NCBI GenBank assembly: GCA_017412605.1
Contig: JAFPWY010000003.1
Span: 248,001 to 312,000, forward strand
DNA from: Fibrobacter sp.
Lineage (GTDB): Bacteria; Fibrobacterota; Fibrobacteria; Fibrobacterales; Fibrobacteraceae
Length of the DNA stretch: 64,000 nucleotides
Direction of reading: 5' to 3'
Under the pieces are notes generated by a model. It made no database searches. It was not told the DNA's origin and saw nothing but the letters and a program-made list of their open reading frames with translations. A program made the translations under genes and the position numbers. Below are positions 53,366 to 61,440 of the stretch, in pieces; the stretch's first letter is position 1; the number at the start of each line of letters is the position of its first letter.

Positions 53366-53506
53366 CTACGAGCTATGAGGTCGCGACCTCCGGTCGCTTT
53401 GAGCAATGAGGTATGAGAACACCTCAAAACTCACAGCTCATACCTCACCGCTCACAGCTCATTGCTCACTGCTCACGGCTCATTGCCCATACCTCACCGC
53501 TCACTG
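53366..53506 (+). repeat. Long CTCA-N3 heptad array with an inverted GAGGTC element
   Basis: GAGGTCGCGACCTCCGGTCG with TTTGAG (53377-53403) is the inverted hairpin element (stem GCGACC/GGTCGC on the reverse strand). From 53423 there are twelve consecutive 7-base units: CTCAAAA, CTCACAG, CTCATAC, CTCACCG, CTCACAG, CTCATTG, CTCACTG, CTCACGG, CTCATTG, CCCATAC, CTCACCG, CTCACTG. TGAGGTATGAG at about 53407-53417 can pair with CTCATACCTCA (53437-53447). Confidence 0.75.
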
Positions 53507-53548
53507 CTATTTTCTATATTGCATCCTGTAATTATCAAAGGAAACTTT

Positions 53549-54601
53549 ATGTCCGAAGAACTCGTTTTGAAATTTGTCGATCCCGTGCCGATGCGCTACG
53601 GTGAAAACTCCCACCAGTCCGCTGTGTTCTACCGCGACCCGACCTGCACTGAAGCAAGCCTCGCCACCGCAAAGCAGCTCTGGGGCAAGGAACTTTCCTA
53701 CAACAACATCGTCGACGCTGACGCCGCCCTCGAGATGGCCCGCGAATTCAGCGACGGCAATGCAGTCGTCATCGTGAAGCACATGAACCCCTGCGGACTC
53801 GCTACCGGCGAAACGCTCCGCGAAGCCATGGAAGCCGCCTGGGCAGGTGACCCGGTGTCGGCGTTCGGTTCCGTGATTGCCGTGACCCGCAAGGTCGACC
53901 TCAAGACAGCCGAGTTCCTCAAGGGCAAGTTCGTGGAAATTCTCCTCGCTCCGGCATTCGACGACGACGCTCTCGAATTCCTCAAGAACAAGTCCAAGGA
54001 CATCCGCCTCTTGGAAGTCGGAGAAATCAAGAAGGCTACCCACTGCAAGGTCTACAAGCACGTCATCGGCGGTATGCTCGTCCAGGACCGCGACGTGGAC
54101 ACCTACGAAAAGTTTGAATGCGTGACGAAGGCCCAGTTCCCGAAGAACAAGGAAGACCTCGCCCGCTTTACCTGGCTCGTGACCAAGCACACCAAGAGTA
54201 ACGCCATCGTGATGGGCTACGAATACAAGCCCGGTTACTTCCAGGTGATGGGCCTCGGCCCCGGCCAGCCCAACCGCATCGACTCGAACCTCCGCCTCTG
54301 CCAGCCCCGCGTCCGCGACAACGTCGCCCGCCTGGAAGAAGCCAAGCCGTTCTTCGACGAATCCGGCAAGCTTATCGACGAGGCCGGACTCAAGGCCCTG
54401 GAACGCAAGGTGTTCGGCGAAGTCGTGATGGGTTCCGATGCCTTCTTCCCGTTCCCGGATAACGTAGAAGCCGCCCACGACGCCGGCGTGCGCTACATCG
54501 TTCAGCCGGGTGGTTCCAAGAAGGACGACCTCTCCATCGAGAAGTGCGACGAGTTCGGCATCGCCATGGTGTTCACCGGCATGAGGCACTTCCGCCACTA
54601 A
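53549..54601 (+). CDS. purH: Stand-alone AICAR formyltransferase (PurH C-terminal type)
   Basis: The product is 350 residues from [16 protein letters not shown] precedes it. It matches the AICAR transformylase half of Pur[46 protein letters not shown] (K77-H78), [37 protein letters not shown] and the final FTGMRHFRH. The N-terminal IMP cyclohydrolase (MGS) domain is missing, and the start is ordinary, so this is a natural single-domain enzyme. It formylates AICAR in purine synthesis. A separate cyclohydrolase should exist elsewhere. Confidence 0.9.
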   Translation: MSEELVLKFVDPVPMRYGENSHQSAVFYRDPTCTEASLATAKQLWGKELSYNNIVDADAALEMAREFSDGNAVVIVKHMNPCGLATGETLREAMEAAWAGDPVSAFGSVIAVTRKVDLKTAEFLKGKFVEILLAPAFDDDALEFLKNKSKDIRLLEVGEIKKATHCKVYKHVIGGMLVQDRDVDTYEKFECVTKAQFPKNKEDLARFTWLVTKHTKSNAIVMGYEYKPGYFQVMGLGPGQPNRIDSNLRLCQPRVRDNVARLEEAKPFFDESGKLIDEAGLKALERKVFGEVVMGSDAFFPFPDNVEAAHDAGVRYIVQPGGSKKDDLSIEKCDEFGIAMVFTGMRHFRH

Positions 54602-54616
54602 GCATATTAGGTTGTC

Positions 54617-55072
54617 ATGATTCCTGCATCGACAAAAGAAACCGTCCAAAAAGAGAAAAACCTGTATTATACGGTTCTCTCTTTTTTGAAGGACGTTCGC
54701 AAGAAGGGTAAAACAACCCAGAAGGAATGGGGCAATTACCGCAAGCTCCTCAAGCAGCTGTCGCTTTCTCCAGAAATGTACAAGGCTGCGGACATGTGGG
54801 CCATGGACAACCTAGACCAGTTCCATCCTGAAACAACGCAGTTGCCGCCATTGAACGACATGGAAGCCATCGCCAGAGTTTCAAAGGAATTCCTTTCACA
54901 GCTGATGGAAGCCCTGTATTACGGCATGCTGAATCAGACCCAGGCCAACCTGATTTCCGACGAAATTCAGGATGCCGACCCGGAATGTGTCAGTACGGCC
55001 TCGCTTGAGGATTTGCTGGTCAAGCTCTGGATCGGGAACGCCAAGACATACCGGAAGATGGTGACGAATTGA
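54617..55072 (+). CDS. Possible Smg/DUF494-like protein
   Basis: The product is 151 residues, all-helical. The C-terminal stretch EFLSQLMEALYYGMLNQTQ, followed by ASLEDLLVKLWIGNA, resembles the end of Smg (DUF494) proteins ('LE--GilS-aqrE-vId ... iDLeDlKlvvLmvLw'). Smg is usually about 150 residues and sits near topA or trmFO in many genomes; trmFO overlaps this gene's end by 4 bases. The similarity is weak, so the call is tentative. Confidence 0.4.
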   Translation: MIPASTKETVQKEKNLYYTVLSFLKDVRKKGKTTQKEWGNYRKLLKQLSLSPEMYKAADMWAMDNLDQFHPETTQLPPLNDMEAIARVSKEFLSQLMEALYYGMLNQTQANLISDEIQDADPECVSTASLEDLLVKLWIGNAKTYRKMVTN

Positions 55073-56406
55073 TCGACCAACGTGTACGTGTCATCGGTGG
55101 TGGCCTTGCTGGCTGCGAGGCGGCTCTCCAGTTGGCGAGCCGCGGTTTCAAGGTTGACTTGTACGAAATGAGGCCGGTAAAGCAAACGCCTGCACACAGG
55201 GACGGTCACCTGGCGCAGTTAGTTTGTTCCAACAGTTTCAAGGCTTTGGGCGTTACATCGGCTCACGGGCTTTTAAAGCAGGAGCTCACGATGCTGGGCA
55301 GTTTCCTGCTTGACTCCGCACGGGAAGCGGCAGTCCCCGCTGGCGATTCCCTCACGGTGAACCGCGACATTTTCAGCGAATCGGTAGAAAAGAAAATTGC
55401 GGAAAACCCCAACATCACGCTTCGCCGCGAAGAGGTAACCAGCCTCGAAGGCGACTGCCCTACCCTAGTGGCAGCAGGGCCCTTGGCCAGCGATGCCTTG
55501 GCCGACGACATTTTCAAGCGCCTGGGAAGCAACCGTCTCCACTTTTTTGACGCCATCGCTCCTGTGGTCGAGGCCGACAGCATCGATTTTGACCACGCCT
55601 TTTACATGAACCGCTGGGAAAAGGGCGAAACTGCGGACTTCATCAACTGTCCGCTGGACAAGGAAACCTACACGGAATTCGTGCGCAAGCTCTGCGAAGC
55701 CGAAGCCGTAGAACCGCGCCCCTTCGAAAAGAACGAGCTGTTCGAGGGTTGCCTCCCTGTCGAGGAAATGGCCCGCCGTGGTTACGAGACACTCCGCCAT
55801 GGTCCCATGCGCCCTATTGGGCTAGGGCTCGGCAACAATGGTCACCTGTGGTATGCCGTCATTCAGCTCCGTGCCGAGAACAAGCAGAAAACGCTTTTCA
55901 ACATGGTCGGCTTCCAGACCCGTCTCAAGTGGGGCACACAAAAGGAAATCTTTACCATGGTGCCGGCGTTGCGCAACGCCAAGTTCGCGCGTCTCGGCTG
56001 CATGCACCGGAACACTTTTATCGAGTCTCCGAAATTCCTGGACGCGACGCTGCGCCTGCGTCCGGACCTTCCCTGCTCCCAGGGAATTCCGCCAACCTGG
56101 TTCGCTGGTCAGATTACCGGTTCCGAAGGATACACCGAAGCTGTGGCTACAGGGTGGTATGCTGCCTGGAACATGGCACAAACCCTCTTGCACGGTGTCG
56201 CAGACCCTCTCCCGGACGAGAGTTGTATCGCTTCGCTCATGAACCGCCTTGTCGAAGAGAACGAGAATTTCCAGCCGATGAACTTCAATTTCGGACTTCT
56301 TCCGCATAAAATGGAAATGAAGAAGAAAAACAAGAAGGAAATCCTTGCGGAACAAGCACAAAAGGCCGTTTTAGCCTGGATTGACAAGCGAAATAGCCAA
56401 TTTTAG
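55069..56406 (+). CDS. trmFO: Methylenetetrahydrofolate-tRNA-(uracil-5-)-methyltransferase TrmFO
   Basis: The product is 445 residues starting at a TTG that overlaps the previous stop (TTGA). The FAD-binding VIGGGLAGCEAALQLASRG is at the N-terminus. YEMRPVKQTPAH, LVCSNSFKA, HGLLKQEL, AGDSLTVNRDIFSE, TPKLKWG-like QTRLKWGTQKEIFTMVPAL, FVESPKFLD-like FIESPKFLDA, and FAGQITGSEGYTEAVATGW follow. TrmFO makes ribothymidine-54 in tRNA using folate. A full-length, typical member. Confidence 0.93.
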   Translation: MIDQRVRVIGGGLAGCEAALQLASRGFKVDLYEMRPVKQTPAHRDGHLAQLVCSNSFKALGVTSAHGLLKQELTMLGSFLLDSAREAAVPAGDSLTVNRDIFSESVEKKIAENPNITLRREEVTSLEGDCPTLVAAGPLASDALADDIFKRLGSNRLHFFDAIAPVVEADSIDFDHAFYMNRWEKGETADFINCPLDKETYTEFVRKLCEAEAVEPRPFEKNELFEGCLPVEEMARRGYETLRHGPMRPIGLGLGNNGHLWYAVIQLRAENKQKTLFNMVGFQTRLKWGTQKEIFTMVPALRNAKFARLGCMHRNTFIESPKFLDATLRLRPDLPCSQGIPPTWFAGQITGSEGYTEAVATGWYAAWNMAQTLLHGVADPLPDESCIASLMNRLVEENENFQPMNFNFGLLPHKMEMKKKNKKEILAEQAQKAVLAWIDKRNSQF

Positions 56407-56475
56407 ACTTATTTAGACTTATTCTTCTTTTTTTTAACTATTTTCTCCTTAGTTTAATCAACAAAGGAGAAATGA

Positions 56476-57861
56476 ATGAACCTTAAACTTTTGACTCTTG
56501 GAACCGCTGTAGCTATTTCTGCAGCAATGGCTCAGAATGCAGCTCCGGCCGCCCCGGCTCAGCCCGCAGCCCAGCCTGCAGCAGCACAGCCTGCAGCCGC
56601 TCCGGCTGAACAGCCCGCAGCAGAACAGGCAGCCCCTGCCGCCGAAGCCGCTCCGGCTGAACAGGCCGCTCCGGCCGAAGAAGCCGCTCCAGCTGAACAG
56701 CCTGCCGAACAGGTCGCTGCTCCGGCCCCGGCACCCGAACCGGCCCCGGCTCCTGAAGCCGCTCCGGCACCGGCACCCGAAGCCGCCCCGGCCGAAGAAG
56801 CCGCAGCTCCAACCCGTTTCGATGTTCTCCATGGCAACTCCTACAACGCCGTGGGTAACGAAGCCGCTGCCGCTACCATTGGCGGTAACATGGCTATCCC
56901 TGTAGACATGTTTGGTTCCAAGCTTTTCTATGTTGAACCGACCCTCCAGACCGGTGCAGTCGCCTTCGGTAACGAAGCCACGACCTACTTCCTCAGTTTT
57001 GACAACTCCAGAGATCTCGGCCTCCTCACTGCCGGTTTGGCAAAGCAGACCTTCGGTGTTAGTGTCAGGGCTTCTCTCGGCAAGACCTTCACCAATGTCG
57101 ACGACAACGCCGACACCGAAACTTCCACCACGCAGCCGGGTGACGATATCGGTGCTAGCGCCGGCTTCATCTTGGGCGGTTACAAACTGGCCGTAAGCGC
57201 TGATTGGCTCACCATTGCCGAAGACAACGACGTCGAAACCAAGAACAACGAAAAGGACGACCACTTCTTCGACATTTCCGCCAACGTGAGCCTTTCCAAC
57301 ACTCCGTCCGGCAAGAACGTGTTCTGGAGCGTAGGCTTGGACTTCCTCCGTCACAACCTCACCTCGACGAACAAGCCCAAGGGTGGCAAGGAAGTCACGG
57401 AAACAGATCCGAACTCCCACCTGCTCTTCTCCCCGTACTTCAACATCGGCGGAACCATCCTGAGTGCTGAGAACGCACGCATTCTTATCGGCTTGAACAC
57501 CGAACTTCCTATCATCATCTATGATGATATCGATGACGAACGCGAAAGCGCCATGGAATTCGGCCTCAACACGACTCCGAACATCCTCGGCGAACTGGCC
57601 CTCACCAACTGCTGGATCATCCATGCCGGCGTTGCCCATACCTGGACGCTGTTCGACTATGCGACGGAAACGGTCGGCAAGACGGAAACCTCCGAAATCA
57701 CCTTCTACACCAGCAAGACGACGGTTGATACGGGTATCCGCTTCCAGTACAACAACTACGCCCTCGAAGCGAACATCGCCAAGAACTTCTACAACGATCC
57801 TCTTGGCGGATTCAACGGCGATCCTATGATTGCCTCTCTCGGTGGCTTCATCTTCTTCTAA
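56476..57861 (+). CDS. Outer-membrane beta-barrel protein with a Pro-Ala-Glu linker
   Basis: The product is 461 residues; AAAGGAG precedes the ATG. The signal peptide ends at AAMAQ. A 90-residue linker of APAEQ/APAP repeats may span the peptidoglycan or periplasm. The rest (about 110-461) is made of amphipathic strands and ends in GGFIFF, with a C-terminal Phe as in BAM-assembled outer-membrane barrels. Short acidic loops (DDNADTETSTTQ, NDVETKNNEKDD) may bind metals. A perfect terminator follows. No specific function is recognised. Confidence 0.7.
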   Translation: MNLKLLTLGTAVAISAAMAQNAAPAAPAQPAAQPAAAQPAAAPAEQPAAEQAAPAAEAAPAEQAAPAEEAAPAEQPAEQVAAPAPAPEPAPAPEAAPAPAPEAAPAEEAAAPTRFDVLHGNSYNAVGNEAAAATIGGNMAIPVDMFGSKLFYVEPTLQTGAVAFGNEATTYFLSFDNSRDLGLLTAGLAKQTFGVSVRASLGKTFTNVDDNADTETSTTQPGDDIGASAGFILGGYKLAVSADWLTIAEDNDVETKNNEKDDHFFDISANVSLSNTPSGKNVFWSVGLDFLRHNLTSTNKPKGGKEVTETDPNSHLLFSPYFNIGGTILSAENARILIGLNTELPIIIYDDIDDERESAMEFGLNTTPNILGELALTNCWIIHAGVAHTWTLFDYATETVGKTETSEITFYTSKTTVDTGIRFQYNNYALEANIAKNFYNDPLGGFNGDPMIASLGGFIFF

Positions 57862-57884
57862 TCGAAGAAATCCTTGAAACTAAG

Positions 57885-57916
57885 GAATCCCGCAGGTCTT
57901 CTGCGGGATTCTTTTT
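57885..57916 (+). terminator. Strong rho-independent terminator
   Basis: GAATCCCGCAG (57885-57895) pairs perfectly with CTGCGGGATTC (57901-57911), loop GTCTT, then TTTTT. Confidence 0.9.
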
Positions 57917-57963
57917 ATGAATAGAAACCTCTCTACAAACGTGTCATTTTTTTTCAGTAATTT

Positions 57964-58371
57964 TCAATAGGTCGGGAGCGAAGCGATTTTGCTGAACCGT
58001 TGGCCTTCCAGCTGGAAAAAGCGAACCGAGTCACCCAGAGCAAGCATCACATACTTGGGCGTTAGAATCCTCAAGTATTTGTTGAGCTGGACCTGTAATG
58101 CTTCCCATGTGTATTCGCCGGGAGCCTTGCATTCCACCAGCAGCCACGGCTTGTCGAGAGCTGCACCCTCACGGAAGTTGTGCACCAATATGTCGACGCG
58201 GTCATCCGTCTTGGGATCGATGGCGCATAGGCCGAACTCCACCGCAATCAGGTGGGCAGGCACCTTGACCTCGTTCAGCAGGAACTGGATAGTCGCCTGA
58301 CGCACGTGTTCTTCGGGCGTGGCGGGAACATCCTTCTTGCGGATGGGATCATATAGCGTTCCGTGGGGCAT
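57964..58371 (-). CDS. Orphan HsdR N-terminal-domain-like protein (PD-(D/E)xK)
   Basis: The product is 135 residues. It matches the type I restriction R-protein N-terminal domain (HSDR_N): TPEEHVRQATIQFLLNEVKVPAHLIAVEFGL, then DDRVDILVHN and WLLVECKAPGE, which give the E-D-ExK nuclease motif. The helicase part of HsdR is absent, and no hsdM or hsdS is nearby. This is the usual size of free-standing HSDR_N proteins, so it may be complete, with unknown targets. It is flanked by a terminator and AATTGAT heptads. Confidence 0.75.
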   Translation of the reverse strand: MPHGTLYDPIRKKDVPATPEEHVRQATIQFLLNEVKVPAHLIAVEFGLCAIDPKTDDRVDILVHNFREGAALDKPWLLVECKAPGEYTWEALQVQLNKYLRILTPKYVMLALGDSVRFFQLEGQRFSKIASLPTY

Positions 58372-58384
58372 ATAATTAATTAAT

Positions 58385-58412
58385 AATTGATAATTGATAA
58401 TTGATGATGGAT
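58385..58412 (+). repeat. Heptad repeat, AATTGAT type
   Basis: AATTGAT at 58385-58391, 58392-58398 and 58399-58405, then degenerate GATGGAT. It is the same unit as at 17386-17413. Confidence 0.6.
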
Positions 58413-58446
58413 GACGGGTTCATAAAATAAAAATTTTTCGGCGGGG

Positions 58447-58476
58447 TTGACACTTCACAAACCTATGAACTATATT
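58447..58476 (+). promoter_or_regulatory. Sigma-70 promoter of a small transcript
   Basis: TTGACA (58447-58452), an 18-base spacer, TATATT (58471-58476). The GTG of a small frame follows 7 bases later. Confidence 0.7.
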
Positions 58477-58483
58477 TAGAATC

Positions 58484-58594
58484 GTGAACAAAATCTTTGG
58501 ACAGAACCTCGCAGCAGCGATGATTGCAGCAAGCCCGGCAGCAGCCCGAGCTATTATGGGGCTGTCCAGAGAAACCAAGATCTGCAAAGCATAG
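58484..58594 (+). CDS. Ala-rich small reading frame (small protein or leader)
   Basis: A 36-codon frame from a GTG, with the core LAAAMIAASPAAARAIMG (9 Ala in about 14 codons). It has its own strong promoter and no ribosome site, and a 9-bp hairpin follows at 58621-58646. It may be a small protein, part of a small RNA, or a leader peptide for the aminotransferase gene 170 bases on. That gene seems to have its own TATAAT (58711-58716). Confidence 0.4.
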   Translation: MNKIFGQNLAAAMIAASPAAARAIMGLSRETKICKA

Positions 58595-58620
58595 CGCTAA
58601 AATCCAGACCAAAAGTTTCA

Positions 58621-58646
58621 AGGGCAGCCCCGCAAACGGCTGCCCT
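58621..58646 (+). terminator. Hairpin after the small frame
   Basis: AGGGCAGCC (58621-58629) pairs with GGCTGCCCT (58638-58646) around CCGCAAAC. The T-tract after it is weak (AACTATTTA), so termination may be partial. Confidence 0.5.
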
Positions 58647-58763
58647 AACTATTTACCCAAATCTTTAACTATTAACCTAGGAACCGGAAGTTCTTAGATA
58701 AATATTATTCTATAATTACGCAGTAAAATTTGAGAATTTTCGATACCTATACAGGAGCATAAA

Positions 58764-60065
58764 ATGCGCAGAAGACTATTGAGCGAAGGTGCCAAGGAAC
58801 TCTCTTACGAAATCCGCGAGATCGTGAAGAAGGCAAACCAGCTCAAGGCACTCGGCCTCCCCATCCACTGGGAAAACATCGGCGACCCGATCGAAAAGAA
58901 GTGCCAGATTCCCGACTGGATCAAGGATATCGTCGTGGACCTCGCCAAGACGAACCGCAGCTACGGTTACTGCCCCTCCAAGGGCATGCTCGAGACCCGC
59001 GAATTTCTGGTGAAGGAGAACAACAAGTTGGGCGGCGCCCAGATTAACGTCGACGACATCCTGTTCTTCAACGGCCTCGGTGACGCCATCGCCACCATCT
59101 ACGGCCTCCTCTCGATGAACACGCGTATCATCGGACCGGCCCCGGCCTACTCCACCCACAGTTCTGCCGAAGCGGCCCACGCCCACACGGCCCCGATTAC
59201 CTACAGGCTCCAGCCGGAAAACCACTGGTACCCGGACCTCGAAGAACTCGAGAACAAGGTGAAGTACAACCCGAGCATCGCGGGCATCCTCATCTTGAAC
59301 CCGGACAACCCGACCGGCATGGTCTACCCGCTCGAAATCCTCCAGAAAATCGTGGATATCGCGAAGCGCTACAACCTGTTCATCATCTGCGACGAAATCT
59401 ACAACAAGATTACCTACAATGGCGCCCACGCCTACGCGCTTGCCGAATACATCGGTGACGTGCCGGGCATTGCGCTCAAGGGTATTTCCAAGGAATACCC
59501 GTGGCCGGGCGCTCGCTGCGGCTGGGCCGAATACTACAACCGCGACAAGGACGAGCAGTTCGACGCCTTCTGCCGCGCTATCGACAACGCCAAGATGGTG
59601 GAAGTCTGCTCGACCACGCTCCCGCAGATGACGATTCCGCGCGTGCTGGGCGACAAGCGTTTCATTGAGCACCGCACCGCACTGAACGAAAAGATTGGCC
59701 GCCGCAGTGCCATCATCAACGAAATCCTTTCCGATATCCCGGAACTTTACTTCAACCCGACTTACGGTGCATTCTACAACACCATCATCTTCCGCGAAGG
59801 GACGCTTAACAGCCACCAGAGCCTAAAGATTGACAACCCGATCATCAAGAAGAAGGTCGAGGAATGGTGCAGCAAGACCACGAACCTGGACTACCGCTTC
59901 GTGTACTACCTGCTGGGCGCAAAGGGCATCTGCGTTGTGCCGAGTACGAGCTTCTGCACCGACCTGAAGGGCTTCCGCGTGACGCTCCTCGAAGAGGATG
60001 AAGACGAACTGCGCAGCGTGTTCACCACAATCCACGACGCCATCGTGGAATACCTGCACAGCTAA
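58764..60065 (+). CDS. PLP-dependent class I/II aminotransferase
   Basis: The product is 433 residues. Fold type I features are GYCPSKGMLETREFL, PAPAYSTHSS, ILNPDNPTGMVYP (NPDNPTG at 179-185), IICDEIYNKI and the PLP lysine K243 in GISKEYPWPGARCGW. The GD-N-P/Y-S region near the N-terminus (WENIGDPIEKK) fits COG0436 amino acid aminotransferases (Asp/Ala type). Substrates cannot be fixed from sequence; alanine is a guess suggested only by the Ala-rich leader-like frame upstream. AGGAGC precedes the ATG. Confidence 0.88.
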   Translation: MRRRLLSEGAKELSYEIREIVKKANQLKALGLPIHWENIGDPIEKKCQIPDWIKDIVVDLAKTNRSYGYCPSKGMLETREFLVKENNKLGGAQINVDDILFFNGLGDAIATIYGLLSMNTRIIGPAPAYSTHSSAEAAHAHTAPITYRLQPENHWYPDLEELENKVKYNPSIAGILILNPDNPTGMVYPLEILQKIVDIAKRYNLFIICDEIYNKITYNGAHAYALAEYIGDVPGIALKGISKEYPWPGARCGWAEYYNRDKDEQFDAFCRAIDNAKMVEVCSTTLPQMTIPRVLGDKRFIEHRTALNEKIGRRSAIINEILSDIPELYFNPTYGAFYNTIIFREGTLNSHQSLKIDNPIIKKKVEEWCSKTTNLDYRFVYYLLGAKGICVVPSTSFCTDLKGFRVTLLEEDEDELRSVFTTIHDAIVEYLHS

Positions 60066-60082
60066 AGTCGCAGAAACTACAG

Positions 60083-60111
60083 AGCACTCTTATTAAATAA
60101 GAGTGCTTTTA
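60083..60111. terminator. Bidirectional terminator
   Basis: AGCACTCTTATT and AATAAGAGTGCT form a stem, with T-rich tails on both strands between two convergent aminotransferase genes. Confidence 0.7.
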
Positions 60112-60116
60112 TTCAA

Positions 60117-61379
60117 TTAAACGAAACAGTCCCTAATGGCCTGAATGATAGCATCCTGCTGTTCAGGAGTCATCTTGTTGTCGCTCGGGAGGCAAAGCCC
60201 GCGTGCAAAGATGTCTGCACCGGCATCCGTACATTCGCCAGCGATGTAGGCGTTGGTGCGAGCCCGACCATTCCCCTGTGCAGTCACGAAAGCATGGCTC
60301 ATGTACATGGGCTGCATGTGCATGGGCTTCCAGATGGGGCGGCCCTCGGCGTTCATCGCGGCAATCTTCTCAAGAATTTCCGTGGGACAACTCTTGCCGA
60401 TCTCGTGGACATACAGCGCATCGGAGCCGCTGCGAACTTGCCTGCACATGGCATCCTTGTCGATTATCATGCAGCTGAGCCAGAAATTCGGTACGGAATT
60501 CTCGGCATCGTAGGGGTTCATCTGCACCGGCAACCCCTTGAATCCTTCGCGGTAACGCTCATATATGGCGCGTTTCTGGGCAATATGCTCCTCGAGGTAG
60601 GGCATCTGGCCGCGGACCACACCCGCGATGACGTTGCTCATGCGGTAGTTGTAGCCGACTTCCTCGTGCTCGTACCAAGGGGCGGCCTCGCGCGACTGCG
60701 TGCTCCACTTACGCACTTTATCGGCATCTTCCTTACTGTCGGTGAGGAACATGCCGCCGCTGCTGCCGGTAATGATCTTGTTGCCGTTGAAGCTGATGGC
60801 GCTGTAGTCGCCGAAATTGCCAGTCTGTACGCCCTTGTAGGTCGCGCCAAAGCTCTCGGCGGCGTCTTCGATAAGGAGAGCTTTGTGTCGGGCGCAAATC
60901 GCGCGGATTTCGTCGACCTTGCCGGGTGTTCCGTATAAATGAACAAGAACGACAAGACGCACATCGGGGTAGATTTCAAATGCTTTTTCGAGTGCGACCG
61001 GGTCCATGTTCCAGGTATCGTACTCAGTGTCGATAAACACGGCCTCACCATTCTCGTAGGCTACGGGGTTGACCGTCGCATCAAAAGTCATGTCGCTGCA
61101 AAACACCCTATGGCCACGCAGGGCCCCCTCGCCCACCTTGGGCATGCCGTACAGCGCCTCGCCAGCGAGCTTCGTGCATAGATGGAGCGCTGCGGTTCCA
61201 GCGGAAAGCGCCACAGCGTACTTGCAGCCCACCTTCTCGGCGACCATGCGTTCCAATTCGTTGATGTTTGCGCCGACGGTGCTCATCCAATTGGTTTCGT
61301 AGGCCTCGGTCACGTACTTGATTTCGTCGCCGTGCATCGTAGGGCTACTGAGCCAAACTTTCTTTTCGAAACGTGTCAT
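60117..61379 (-). CDS. DegT/DnrJ/EryC1/StrS-family aminotransferase
   Basis: The product is 420 residues from MTRFEKKVWL; AAAGAG precedes it, and the frame to 61418 is untranslated leader. The family start is VWLSSPTMHGDEIKYVTEAYETNWMSTVG. It has ALSAGTAALHLC, DMTFDATVNPVAYENGEAVFIDTE, HLYGTPGKVDEI, LIEDAAESFGATYKG, and the PLP lysine K201 in SFNGNKIITGSSGGM. It makes amino-sugars such as UDP- or dTDP-linked 4-amino sugars for glycans. No other sugar-nucleotide gene is next to it. TATATTT lies upstream on the minus strand. Confidence 0.9.
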   Translation of the reverse strand: MTRFEKKVWLSSPTMHGDEIKYVTEAYETNWMSTVGANINELERMVAEKVGCKYAVALSAGTAALHLCTKLAGEALYGMPKVGEGALRGHRVFCSDMTFDATVNPVAYENGEAVFIDTEYDTWNMDPVALEKAFEIYPDVRLVVLVHLYGTPGKVDEIRAICARHKALLIEDAAESFGATYKGVQTGNFGDYSAISFNGNKIITGSSGGMFLTDSKEDADKVRKWSTQSREAAPWYEHEEVGYNYRMSNVIAGVVRGQMPYLEEHIAQKRAIYERYREGFKGLPVQMNPYDAENSVPNFWLSCMIIDKDAMCRQVRSGSDALYVHEIGKSCPTEILEKIAAMNAEGRPIWKPMHMQPMYMSHAFVTAQGNGRARTNAYIAGECTDAGADIFARGLCLPSDNKMTPEQQDAIIQAIRDCFV

Positions 61380-61440
61380 ATAAATTCTCTTTTTTTGCAA
61401 ATATAAGATTATTCGCATTTAAAGAGCATCGACTATGTCC

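Noticed and set aside
53423-53506. Possible CRISPR array
   Set aside because: Units are 7 bases with no separate repeats and spacers and no cas genes; it is a short tandem heptad array.
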